Assembly: GCA_007118695.1 (NCBI GenBank)
Contig: SKRC01000216.1
Coordinates: 1-34,874 of the forward strand
DNA: 34,874 bases
Direction: 5' to 3'
DNA from: Balneolaceae bacterium
Lineage (GTDB): Bacteria; Bacteroidota; Rhodothermia; Balneolales; Balneolaceae
Position 1 is the first letter of the stretch. Each line of letters starts with the position of its first letter. Both the position numbers and the translations under genes were made by a program. Below the pieces are notes generated by a model. The model saw nothing but the letters and a program-made list of their open reading frames with translations, ran no database searches and had not been told where the DNA came from. Positions 16,490 through 23,622 of this stretch are shown here, in pieces.

Positions 16490-17894
16490 GATAATCAGGT
16501 TGTGGCTCCCGGTATCGTTCCGGAACGTCAATTTTGTATTCTATATAGACTTCATCCCGCAAACGCTCGAGGGTTTTTGCGAGTTTTTCCATTTGTTTTT
16601 GTTGTAAAGCAATATTTTTGATACGCTCGTAATCCTGGTCAAGATTTGCTATGTGTTCCGGAACATGCCTGTCGAGTCTGACTATCCGAAATGCCCGATT
16701 CTTATCATCTCTGTCGGGATTGAAAGACCGCGGTTCAGAGATATCGCCCTCTTCCTCCAGAAGCAGTGCTAACCGGTAAAGGCCTGAGTCAAGATTGTTT
16801 AGCGCCAGAAGGCGTTCTCCGGTCTGACGGTTCAAAATGCGTCCACCCATATTGCGTGTAAACTCATCATCGGAATGCTTGCGGGCCATCTCACTGAAAC
16901 TCTTGTTGTGGTTGAGAACACTGTCGCGGATGGCTTCAAGCTCATTTCTTGCCGATTCTTCGTCAAGGCCTTCATCATCAATGGTGATGAGAATATTATT
17001 GGTTTCAATTTCATCGCCAACACGTCTGTTCAGGCGGATGATGTGGAAGCCGAAGGAGGTGCGCACCACCCCGGAAACCTCACCGGGTTCAAGAGCTGCC
17101 GCTGCTGCAGAATATTCTGAAACAAGGTCACTCATAGGCATCATGGGCAGCAAGCCGCCATTTCTTGCAGCCGGCCCCGTGCTGTGCCGCCTGGCCATTT
17201 CTTCAAAGGATTCACCATGAGTTACAATAGAGTCGCGAATTTGGCTGGCTTTCTCCCTTGCGGCTTCCTGGGCATCCTGGAGGGGTGGCGGAATTTTGAC
17301 GATCTGTGAGAGGGCTACCTGTTCGGGTATCATGGGCAGCGAATCCCGTGGAATGCTTTCAAAAAACTCAATTACTTCAGGCCTTGTTATGGAGACATCT
17401 CGAACGATTGTTTCTCTCACCTGCTGTGCGACTATTTGTTCCCTGAACTGTTCCCGGTGTTCAGCCCTGATTTCAACTATACTTTGCCCCATTGCCTGCT
17501 CGAGTGCCTGCTCGCTGCCGGCCTGCTGAACCAATTGCCGGAGTCGTTGATCCATCTGCCTGTCAACCATTTCGTCGGATACATTGATGGAGTCCATTTT
17601 GGCTTTTTCGAGCAGCAAATAATTGTCAATAATCGATTCGAGCACCTCATACCAAAGACTTGTATCGAATTGGATTCGTTGGTTGCTCATCTGCATTTGC
17701 TGCATGTATTCGGCAATCTCCCTGTCCACATCACTCTTCAGAATGATTCTGTCATTGACGACTGCAATGATGCGATCGCTTACCAATTCACTTGATTGTT
17801 TGAACTCTTCAGAACCCTCTTCACCAGTTGACGCAAAAAGAAGTGAAGATGTTAAAAACAAAGATAGAAGTACTGTAAGTGTAAATTTCTGCAT
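16446..17894 (-). CDS. SurA-like periplasmic chaperone/peptidyl-prolyl isomerase
   Basis: Periplasmic folding factor for outer-membrane proteins. From the Met at 17894 the protein has 482 aa and begins with a signal peptide ([21 protein letters not shown]). A SurA-type N-terminal chaperone domain follows ([22 protein letters not shown]), then a good parvulin domain (about 190-285: [46 protein letters not shown]). A second, more divergent parvulin domain comes next ([33 protein letters not shown]), and then a C-terminal helix. A start at 17930 is possible but gives an oddly long N-region and overlaps the upstream stop; the inner Met is preferred. The gene sits between a PpiC-like lipoprotein and moxR. 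SurA identity is by domain plan; other PpiC/SurA paralogues could exist elsewhere in the genome. Confidence 0.85.
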   Translation of the reverse strand: MQKFTLTVLLSLFLTSSLLFASTGEEGSEEFKQSSELVSDRIIAVVNDRIILKSDVDREIAEYMQQMQMSNQRIQFDTSLWYEVLESIIDNYLLLEKAKMDSINVSDEMVDRQMDQRLRQLVQQAGSEQALEQAMGQSIVEIRAEHREQFREQIVAQQVRETIVRDVSITRPEVIEFFESIPRDSLPMIPEQVALSQIVKIPPPLQDAQEAAREKASQIRDSIVTHGESFEEMARRHSTGPAARNGGLLPMMPMSDLVSEYSAAAAALEPGEVSGVVRTSFGFHIIRLNRRVGDEIETNNILITIDDEGLDEESARNELEAIRDSVLNHNKSFSEMARKHSDDEFTRNMGGRILNRQTGERLLALNNLDSGLYRLALLLEEEGDISEPRSFNPDRDDKNRAFRIVRLDRHVPEHIANLDQDYERIKNIALQQKQMEKLAKTLERLRDEVYIEYKIDVPERYREPQPDYHDLEFEPETPVDTQ

Positions 17895-17904
17895 TCGTGA
17901 AAAC

Positions 17905-18813
17905 TTAATTATTTGCTTGTTGCAAGACATTAATAATTAAAGATTCGTCAAAATCTTCAACGTTCATTTTATCGATTTCATTATTCGCCTCGGCCTGAAG
18001 ATACAGATTTCTCTTGTAGGAGTTAATGACCCTTTGCGATCTTTCCAGGTAGAGCCATTGAGTAATCTGATCTATCAGCCAATCCAGGTCAGGATGGTCG
18101 CCCTCGGGACGTTCCTCCATGAGCTGAACAAAGTGAAAGTTGCCTCCATACTGTTGAATCGGCGATATTTCAGTAATACCGATCTGATTGAGAAAACGGT
18201 TCATTCGGGATACATCTGAGGCTGCCATGGAAATCGGGACAAACCGTTCCGATTCACGTATCTGAAGCTCCGGGTTGATACTGTACCTGTTTGCAACATC
18301 CGGCCATGAGTTACCTCTCATGATATCGCGTTTTGCGTTATCAGCTTCCACCCTGGTTCTTGTTGTCATATGTCTGAAACGAACATATCTTTCATCAAGT
18401 ATAAATCGATCTTTATTGGCCTGGTAATAATTTTGTGCATCTTCGACCGAGACATCCAGCTCATCTTTGTGTTGACTGATGATGGCATCGCGCAAGGCAC
18501 TTTGAAGCAGTTGTGATTTGAGTCGTTCCACCCTTTGTTGAAAATCCCGGTTGTTGTCCAATCCAATCCTTCGGGCTTCTTTTTCCAGTACTTTCTGTTC
18601 CACCCATGTCGATTGGTACTGTTTGATAGCTTCCACGGAGTCCTGTCTCAGAATATCTCTCGGAATACTTTCCACGGCCGCTTGCATGGTCAGTCTTTCA
18701 TCGCTGACGCGTGCCAGCACCGGATCGTCGGAATCGTATTGAAACTGCTCACAACTCCAAATCATTGGGATTATGATAAAAATAAATAACAATCTGTATG
18801 GGATTTTTTCCAT
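17905..18813 (-). CDS. PpiC/SurA-like lipoprotein
   Basis: A 302 aa lipoprotein. The signal peptide (YRLLFIFIIIPMIWSC) ends in a lipobox-like IWSC, so the mature protein begins at the Cys and is membrane-anchored in the periplasm. The rest follows the SurA/PpiC plan: an N-terminal chaperone-like domain (ARVSDERLTMQAAVESIP, then VEQKVLEKEARRIGL) and a weak parvulin-like region (RYVRFRHMTTRTRVEADNA and SWPDVANRYSINPE). The parvulin part looks degenerate, so chaperone activity without isomerase activity is possible. The start is fixed by a perfect AGGAGG (18821-18826) 7 bases upstream of the ATG at 18813; the open frame reaches further upstream but has no signal-peptide sense. The surA-like gene begins 10 bases after this stop, so the two are probably co-expressed. 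Confidence 0.8.
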   Translation of the reverse strand: MEKIPYRLLFIFIIIPMIWSCEQFQYDSDDPVLARVSDERLTMQAAVESIPRDILRQDSVEAIKQYQSTWVEQKVLEKEARRIGLDNNRDFQQRVERLKSQLLQSALRDAIISQHKDELDVSVEDAQNYYQANKDRFILDERYVRFRHMTTRTRVEADNAKRDIMRGNSWPDVANRYSINPELQIRESERFVPISMAASDVSRMNRFLNQIGITEISPIQQYGGNFHFVQLMEERPEGDHPDLDWLIDQITQWLYLERSQRVINSYKRNLYLQAEANNEIDKMNVEDFDESLIINVLQQANN

Positions 18814-18820
18814 CAGGATA

Positions 18821-18826
18821 CCTCCT
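18821..18826 (-). promoter_or_regulatory. Ribosome-binding site deciding the start at 18813
   Basis: AGGAGG on the minus strand, 7 bases before the ATG at 18813. It is one of only two perfect Shine-Dalgarno sequences I noticed in the window, and it places the start directly at the lipoprotein signal peptide. Confidence 0.8.
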
Positions 18827-19208
18827 ATAAATTGGATTGGATAGTCAGGGTAATCAGTGTAGTGTAAATGACCAGTTTTTCCATTATTTGTTTCTGAAAA
18901 AATCACTTGCAGGCGGATAATATGGTAAGGTACTGAGAATTCCTGTGGATTCTAACCTGCATTTTCCAGTTTCTGCACGGATGCTGTTTATGTAAAAGCG
19001 GTTAAAAACTGTTGGTACATGAATCCCAAAACTGTCATTGGAACAATGAATTCGGCCCCGGTATGTGTGTACGGGACTAGCAAAGCGGGCCGGTACCGCC
19101 GACAGGGCCGAGGTTCAAACAGGACCGGGGTTCAGACAGGGCCGAAACCATGTCATGGCCAGGGCCCCGATTTGTCGGATCAAAAAAGGCCTGACGGCTT
19201 CATGCGGG
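18827..19208. other. Intergenic region with an imperfect 17-base tandem repeat
   Basis: About 380 bases between the nupC-like stop and the PpiC lipoprotein start, both on the minus strand. It contains about 2.5 copies of a 17-base unit (acagggccgaggttcaa) at 19102-19151, in a G/C-rich patch unlike the flanks. Just after the nupC-like stop, 19180-19203, a weak GCC-GTCA-GGC hairpin followed by T residues on the minus strand could be a terminator. The GGTTCAAAC here is not part of a tRNA. No gene is supported. Confidence 0.5.
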
Positions 19209-20537
19209 TTAAAATAACATGCCGGCGATTGTAGCCGTCATCAGATTGGCGAGTGTGCCTGCAAAAACGGCCATGATTCCGAATCGTGCAAGATCGGATT
19301 TTCGCCCTGGGGCAATCCCGCCAATCCCTCCAATTTGAATGGCTATGGAAGAGAAGTTGGCAAACCCGCAAAGTGCAAAGGTCGCCATGGTTATCGTTTT
19401 TGCTCCCAGCAGATCCTGCCCGACCAGATCCGCCATTTGCATATAGGCGACAAATTCGTTGAGTACGATTTTTGTCCCGAGAAGCGAACCCATGTTTGTT
19501 GCATCCTCCCAGGGTATACCGATAATAAAGGCTATCGGCGCAAAGAGCCAGCCGAGCAGGGTTTCGATTTTCAGGTCTTCAGCCAACACCCCATTCAAAC
19601 CTGTGAGCTCTCCAAAATGAAACAAAAAGTAATTTCCCATAGCCAATAGAGCGATAAAAGCCAATAACATAGCGCCTACATTTAAGGCGAGTTTTAATCC
19701 GACGCCAGCGCCATTTGCCGCTGCATCTATACCGTTGGCATCCTGTTGTTCTACTTCCATCTTTACGCTGCCCATGGTCAGCGGCTTGCCAAGTTCCGGG
19801 TAGAGAATTTTTGCTATCACCAGGGCTGCCGGAGCAGCCATGAGACTGGCGCCCAGCAGTTGTTCGGCAAACATCAGCCGGCCGACATCCAGGTCCACAC
19901 CGTGGGACATGGCGTAGGAGTGGCCAAGCATCTGTACATAGGCAGCCATCACACCGCCGGCAATCGTAGCCATACCACCGGTCATGACCGCAAGCAGTTC
20001 CGATTGGGTCATTCTCTCAACATAGGGTTTGATCACAAGGGGAGCTTCTGTTTGACCCACAAAAATATTCGATATAACCGACAGGGATTCAGCACCCGAA
20101 GTGCCCAGCATCTTTTGCATTCCCCGGGCCATATATTTTACAATCCATTGCAATATACCATAGTGATAAAGGATTGCGGTGAGTGAGGCAAAGAATACGA
20201 TGGTTGGTAAAACCTGGAAGGCAAAAAAGTTGCCCATGCTGTCTTCCATTCCGGGGCTGCGGGCAAGGTCGCCAAAAATAAACTCGGCTCCTTCGGTAGT
20301 GAAGTCCAGGACAATGACAAAAAAGGAGGAGACCCAGCTGAAGAAGTCCTTCGGCCACCCGAGCGGAGCAAAATAGTACTCCATATCTCTTCCTTTGAGA
20401 ATGAAAACGGCCAGAATGAATTGAATGCCCAAACCGGTACCAACCAGTTTCCAGTCAATGGCTTTTTTGTTCTTGCTAAAGGCAGCGGCCAGCAATATGA
20501 TGGCCGTCATTCCGATGATACCACGTAAAATTTCCAT
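19209..20537 (-). CDS. Concentrative nucleoside transporter (CNT/NupC family)
   Basis: Inner-membrane nucleoside importer driven by a sodium or proton gradient, 442 aa with many hydrophobic helices. The CNT signatures are clear: GQTEAPLVIKPY (the GxxEAP motif, with the Glu that contacts the nucleoside ribose and cation site), MTGGMATIAGGVMAAYV, and the C-terminal FANFSSIAIQIGGIGGIAP. Length and helix number suit the family. Substrates (pyrimidine versus purine nucleosides) cannot be read with confidence. It starts 5 bases after the end of the thymidine kinase remnant on the same strand, so this was probably a nucleoside salvage operon in which import was coupled to phosphorylation. A weak terminator candidate follows the stop. 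Confidence 0.92.
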   Translation of the reverse strand: MEILRGIIGMTAIILLAAAFSKNKKAIDWKLVGTGLGIQFILAVFILKGRDMEYYFAPLGWPKDFFSWVSSFFVIVLDFTTEGAEFIFGDLARSPGMEDSMGNFFAFQVLPTIVFFASLTAILYHYGILQWIVKYMARGMQKMLGTSGAESLSVISNIFVGQTEAPLVIKPYVERMTQSELLAVMTGGMATIAGGVMAAYVQMLGHSYAMSHGVDLDVGRLMFAEQLLGASLMAAPAALVIAKILYPELGKPLTMGSVKMEVEQQDANGIDAAANGAGVGLKLALNVGAMLLAFIALLAMGNYFLFHFGELTGLNGVLAEDLKIETLLGWLFAPIAFIIGIPWEDATNMGSLLGTKIVLNEFVAYMQMADLVGQDLLGAKTITMATFALCGFANFSSIAIQIGGIGGIAPGRKSDLARFGIMAVFAGTLANLMTATIAGMLF

Positions 20538-20542
20538 AGGCG

Positions 20543-20908
20543 TCAGTTTTTGGGATTGTCCTCTTCAGACTGGCCCCCGGAGCCGGAAGGTGAATGGTTA
20601 CGGGGATCAGCAGGGGGTTGATTCACGGAATCGTCAGAAGGGCTGCCCCCGGAATGAGCGGGAGAGTTGCCTCTGGAATGAGCGGGAGAGTTGCCCCCGG
20701 AATGAGCGGGAGCTATTTTTTCTCCACGCCGCCGGTCGACAGGCGGCCGGAAACAGTGCCTGGCCCCGGGTTCATAGGCATCTGTTTCTCCTGCAAGCAC
20801 CCGTGAATCATTCTCAACGATTCGTTGGGAAAAGTTGGCGATCATGCCGCCGCAAATTACTTCAATCCAACCGGTTTGACTGGGTACAAATCCGGGTTCA
20901 TTCAACAT
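20543..20908 (-). pseudogene. tdk: Thymidine kinase remnant with central in-frame deletion
   Basis: The 121-codon frame begins MLNEPGFVPSQTGWIEVICG, matching the N-terminus of bacterial type II thymidine kinase up to the GxM of the phosphate loop. It then jumps directly to ANFSQRIVENDSRVLAGE and TDAYEPGARHCFRPP, which match the C-terminal end of the same enzyme. About 130-140 residues that should lie between are absent: the rest of the Walker A loop (FSGKTEEL), the Walker B region and the catalytic Glu. In the last zinc motif (usually YEPxCRxCF) one Cys is replaced by Ala. A repetitive tail rich in Ser, Pro and Gly follows, with three 24-base units. It cannot bind ATP or thymidine as a kinase. 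The nucleoside transporter gene follows after 5 bases. The assignment comes from my knowledge of the family; an assembly collapse is not excluded. Confidence 0.7.
20642..20713. repeat. Three tandem 24-base units inside the tdk remnant
   Basis: Three consecutive 24-base units (20642-20665, 20666-20689, 20690-20713) differ at only a few positions. On the minus strand they encode octapeptides of the form NSPAHSGG. Being a multiple of three, the expansion keeps the frame open. Confidence 0.85.
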
Positions 20909-21067
20909 AGGATGAGAGAGCTTTTTGTATTCCTGAAAGTTAGAGGATGGAATATATCCCTGAAGCAGTTAAAACAAAAAGTTTACTTGAACATGATCCG
21001 GGGTGCGGCAATTCGAATAGAAGTGGAAGATTGTTTACATTTATTACCAATTACAAAATCACCATTG

Positions 21068-21772
21068 ATGAAAATACTCTATATTTTTCCGCATCCGGAT
21101 GATGAGTCTTTTGGCCCTGCACCGGCTATTTCTGCACAATTGAGAGACGGCCATGAGATTTGTCTGCTCACGCTTACCAAAGGGGAGGCTACCAAACAGC
21201 GCTTCAAGCTTGGCGTGGATAAAAAACAGATGGGAGAGATCCGGTTCCGCGAGATGCAATGTGTTGAGAAGGTGTTAGGGTTGACGGGAATGACGGTATT
21301 GGATTTGCCGGATAATAAGCTTAAAGAATTGGACCCCAGGGATATAGAGAAGGAAATTGAAAATCATATTAATAAGATTCAGCCGGATATCCTGGTCACA
21401 TATGCCGTGCACGGGGTCAGCGGGTTTCACGATCACCTGGTAACCCATGCCGTGGTAAAGCGTCTTTATTGCCAGATGAAGGAACAGTCCGGTTCCGGAT
21501 TGAAACGACTGGCCCTTTTTACCCGTATGGGAGAGGTAAATATTGACGGAAAATTCCGGCTGGAAGTATCGACTGAGGATGAGATAGACTGTATTGTCAA
21601 CTGCAATGAATCGGATATGGAAAAGTTTCATGAATCTCTGAATTGTTATGAAACCTATCAGGAAATCATCGAAAAAAGTGGCGTAAAGAAAGTGGTTGAC
21701 GAACGTGTGCCTTTTGAATTTTTCCAGGAAGATTTCAAACCCCACGTAGCCGATATAACCCATGGCCTTTAA
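21068..21772 (+). CDS. PIG-L/LmbE-family deacetylase
   Basis: Zinc-dependent N-deacetylase fold, 234 aa. The start MKILYIFPHPDDES places the signature HPDDE at residues 9-13 (His9 and Asp12 as metal ligands), and the second metal motif is GFHDHLVTH (119-127, His123 among the likely ligands). The frame stays open upstream for 81 codons, but the family begins exactly at this ATG and the upstream part is not protein-like, so 21068 is chosen. Known members remove acetyl from N-acetylglucosamine-linked substrates (mycothiol, bacillithiol, GPI precursors) or other amides. Bacillithiol-type BshB is one possibility in this phylum, but no bshA or bshC lies nearby, so the substrate is open. The LuxC-like gene follows on the same strand within about 60-100 bases. 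Confidence 0.85.
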   Translation: MKILYIFPHPDDESFGPAPAISAQLRDGHEICLLTLTKGEATKQRFKLGVDKKQMGEIRFREMQCVEKVLGLTGMTVLDLPDNKLKELDPRDIEKEIENHINKIQPDILVTYAVHGVSGFHDHLVTHAVVKRLYCQMKEQSGSGLKRLALFTRMGEVNIDGKFRLEVSTEDEIDCIVNCNESDMEKFHESLNCYETYQEIIEKSGVKKVVDERVPFEFFQEDFKPHVADITHGL

Positions 21773-21874
21773 TCCGTTTTGCCCGATAGCCTTACAGGTT
21801 TGCTCCTGTCCTTTTATTCGAATTTCTCAATGATCTTTAAACCCGATCATGAATATACACATGAACAGCTAAAT

Positions 21875-22948
21875 ATGAACAACAACAAGCATATTGAGCG
21901 CTTGCAGAAGGCTGTTGATGACTGGTTGAGCCCCGGAAATTTTCAACTCAAACAAGCCATTGACCGGACTGTACATGATGGTTTTTTCAGTTTCCCCGAT
22001 ATCAAACACCGGATTCTGTCCCTTAAAAGATCACTGAAGAAAGACTCGTTAAACCGTTGGGTGGAAAAGAATAAACTGATGCCCGGCTCACTTGGATCTC
22101 ACAGGGTACTCTGTCTTCATGCGGGTAACCTTCCGTTGATGGGGGTTCAGGATGTGATTGCTTCGGCACTGGCTGGTATTGAATACAGAGGCAAGATTTC
22201 ACGGAAAGACCCATACCTGCTGCCAACACTGCTGGGCAAGCTAAAGGCCCATAATGTTCTGGCTAAGTCGCTTTGGAGCACTAACATCAGGGATCTGAGT
22301 GACAGCAGGGCGGATGCCGTCATGTTTTCGGGGTCATCCCGCTCGGTGAAACCGGTGAGAAAAACGATCCAAAAACACAGGCTGGCAAAAGACAATGCCG
22401 AATACCTGATCCGGACAGCTCATTATTCAGTTGCCGTGATCGATCAGACCGATCCGGCAACGATGGAAAACCTGGTAGAGGCCGTGTTCAGATATGGCGG
22501 TAAAGGCTGCCGGTCGGTGGCCGTAGTGTTTGCTCCATTCAGCCTGGATTCTATCAAGTGCGAGCTGACAGATTATATTGAGGCTTTCTGGCTAAAAAAC
22601 CCTCAGCACCAGAAACCAAGGCCATCTCTTTATCATAGATTCGCCTACAACAAGGCTGTGGGGCACCCTCAATCCTGGCTGGATAATTTTTTGATCGAGC
22701 AGACGGAGATGCCGCCAGAACATGATTTTGTGCTGCATTGGGTTGCCGGTGAGATGGAGAAAGTGCCGCGGTTTATCGAAAAACATGGCGCCGGGCTGCA
22801 ATCGGTCTATATATCCCGAAAGGGGATGCAAATTCAGGGACTGAAACATCAGCCGGTGTTGCTCGGGCAGGCTCAGTCGCCGCCCATTGACTGGAAACCG
22901 GATGGGATTGATACCCTTGCCTGGCTGGTGGATAAAATACATGCCTGA
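21875..22948 (+). CDS. LuxC-like acyl-CoA reductase
   Basis: Member of the LuxC/acyl-CoA reductase family (aldehyde dehydrogenase-like fold), which reduces activated fatty acids to aldehydes with NADPH. Seen: HAGNLPLMGVQDVIASALAG (the region at the start of the cofactor fold), DAVMFSGSSRSVKPVRK, and GGKGCRSVAVVFAP, whose Cys (about residue 212) is at the position of the catalytic thiol. The protein is about 357 aa from the ATG at 21875. The frame also offers an ATG at 21830 and a TTG at 21779; the internal start is preferred because family sequence begins soon after it, but no ribosome-binding site decides. The PIG-L deacetylase gene precedes it on the same strand. There is no luxAB or luxE, so bioluminescence is not suggested; a role in lipid or aldehyde metabolism is inference. 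Confidence 0.8.
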   Translation: MNNNKHIERLQKAVDDWLSPGNFQLKQAIDRTVHDGFFSFPDIKHRILSLKRSLKKDSLNRWVEKNKLMPGSLGSHRVLCLHAGNLPLMGVQDVIASALAGIEYRGKISRKDPYLLPTLLGKLKAHNVLAKSLWSTNIRDLSDSRADAVMFSGSSRSVKPVRKTIQKHRLAKDNAEYLIRTAHYSVAVIDQTDPATMENLVEAVFRYGGKGCRSVAVVFAPFSLDSIKCELTDYIEAFWLKNPQHQKPRPSLYHRFAYNKAVGHPQSWLDNFLIEQTEMPPEHDFVLHWVAGEMEKVPRFIEKHGAGLQSVYISRKGMQIQGLKHQPVLLGQAQSPPIDWKPDGIDTLAWLVDKIHA

Positions 22949-22976
22949 TGCAACTTATAAATACAACAGCTAACCC

Positions 22977-23266
22977 GCATTTCGCTAACGCGTACAAAAC
23001 ATGAGCTCACAAGATAATTGTTTGAAAAGTTATAAATCATTGATCTGCATAATATTCCACCTATTTTTGAACTTTAGCATAAATAACACTCTGTCAGACG
23101 CTGCGAAGTTTGTCCGTCTGCTGTGTTGTCCCGAAAATGGCTTGCTCAACGTACTCGGGTACGTTTCCGCCACCATTTTCGGGACGCCTTGCATACAATC
23201 AAATATCGCTTCGCGTACAAAACATGAGCTTGGTGAGCTCATGTTTTGTACGCGTTAGCGAAATGC
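22977..23266. repeat. Structured intergenic element with nested inverted repeats
   Basis: Perfect 34-base terminal inverted repeats (22977-23010 and 23233-23266) bound a 290-base element. Inside are a 13-base inverted repeat (23128-23140 with 23173-23185) enclosing a 7-pair hairpin (AACGTAC TCGG GTACGTT, 23148-23165), and a 6-base pair CAGACG/CGTCTG (23095-23120). The right end also forms a perfect 19-base-pair hairpin on its own (23212-23230 with 23236-23254, loop TGGTG). No transposase is encoded, so this resembles a MITE or a mobile intergenic repeat. Confidence 0.8.
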
Positions 23267-23622
23267 GAGCTATAGGCTGTGAATTGAATATGAAAGTGGA
23301 CAAGTCTCGTGTCAGCCAGGCGTTGTTGTAGATAAGTCAAAAGGTTTTGCTTCTGGTTATTGATAGGTGTATTGCCAAAGCTGTGTGCATATTATTCAAA
23401 GCAGTCAGGAGTAAAAAATCAAGATTTGTCCCCGTATAATTATGGTTGACTTGTCACCGGGAATTCCAGGCGGGATTCATCCCTGTGGGAAATATTCCTC
23501 AAACAGGGTCCGTTTCCGGGAAAAAAATTCTTTATCTTTCAGACTTATGACAAATCAGGTCTGTTGATCCTGGTTATTTCCGGTAATTTTTTATTGAAAT
23601 CTTAAGAGTGTCAACAGGGTAT
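23267..23622. other. Upstream region of leuS
   Basis: About 355 bases between the inverted-repeat element and leuS, presumably holding its promoter. TTTATCTTTC near 23531-23540 is a weak match to the Bacteroidota -7 element. I see no T-box-like antiterminator and no small gene. Confidence 0.4.

Noticed and set aside
19080-19160. Possible tRNA, from GGTTCAAAC and G/C-rich surroundings
   Set aside because: No acceptor stem, D arm or anticodon arm can be folded around it; the sequence belongs to a 17-base tandem repeat.
20425-20910. Plus-strand frame with RNERES-like repeats opposite the tdk remnant
   Set aside because: The repeats are the other strand of the 24-base units; the minus strand carries recognisable thymidine kinase ends, this one nothing.
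22977-23266. Possible CRISPR array or transposase remnant at the inverted-repeat element
   Set aside because: Repeats are inverted, not direct with regular spacers, and no frame resembles a transposase.
23267-23622. Possible T-box or other riboswitch before leuS
   Set aside because: No T-box core motif or specifier hairpin could be seen, and T-boxes are mainly from Gram-positive bacteria.
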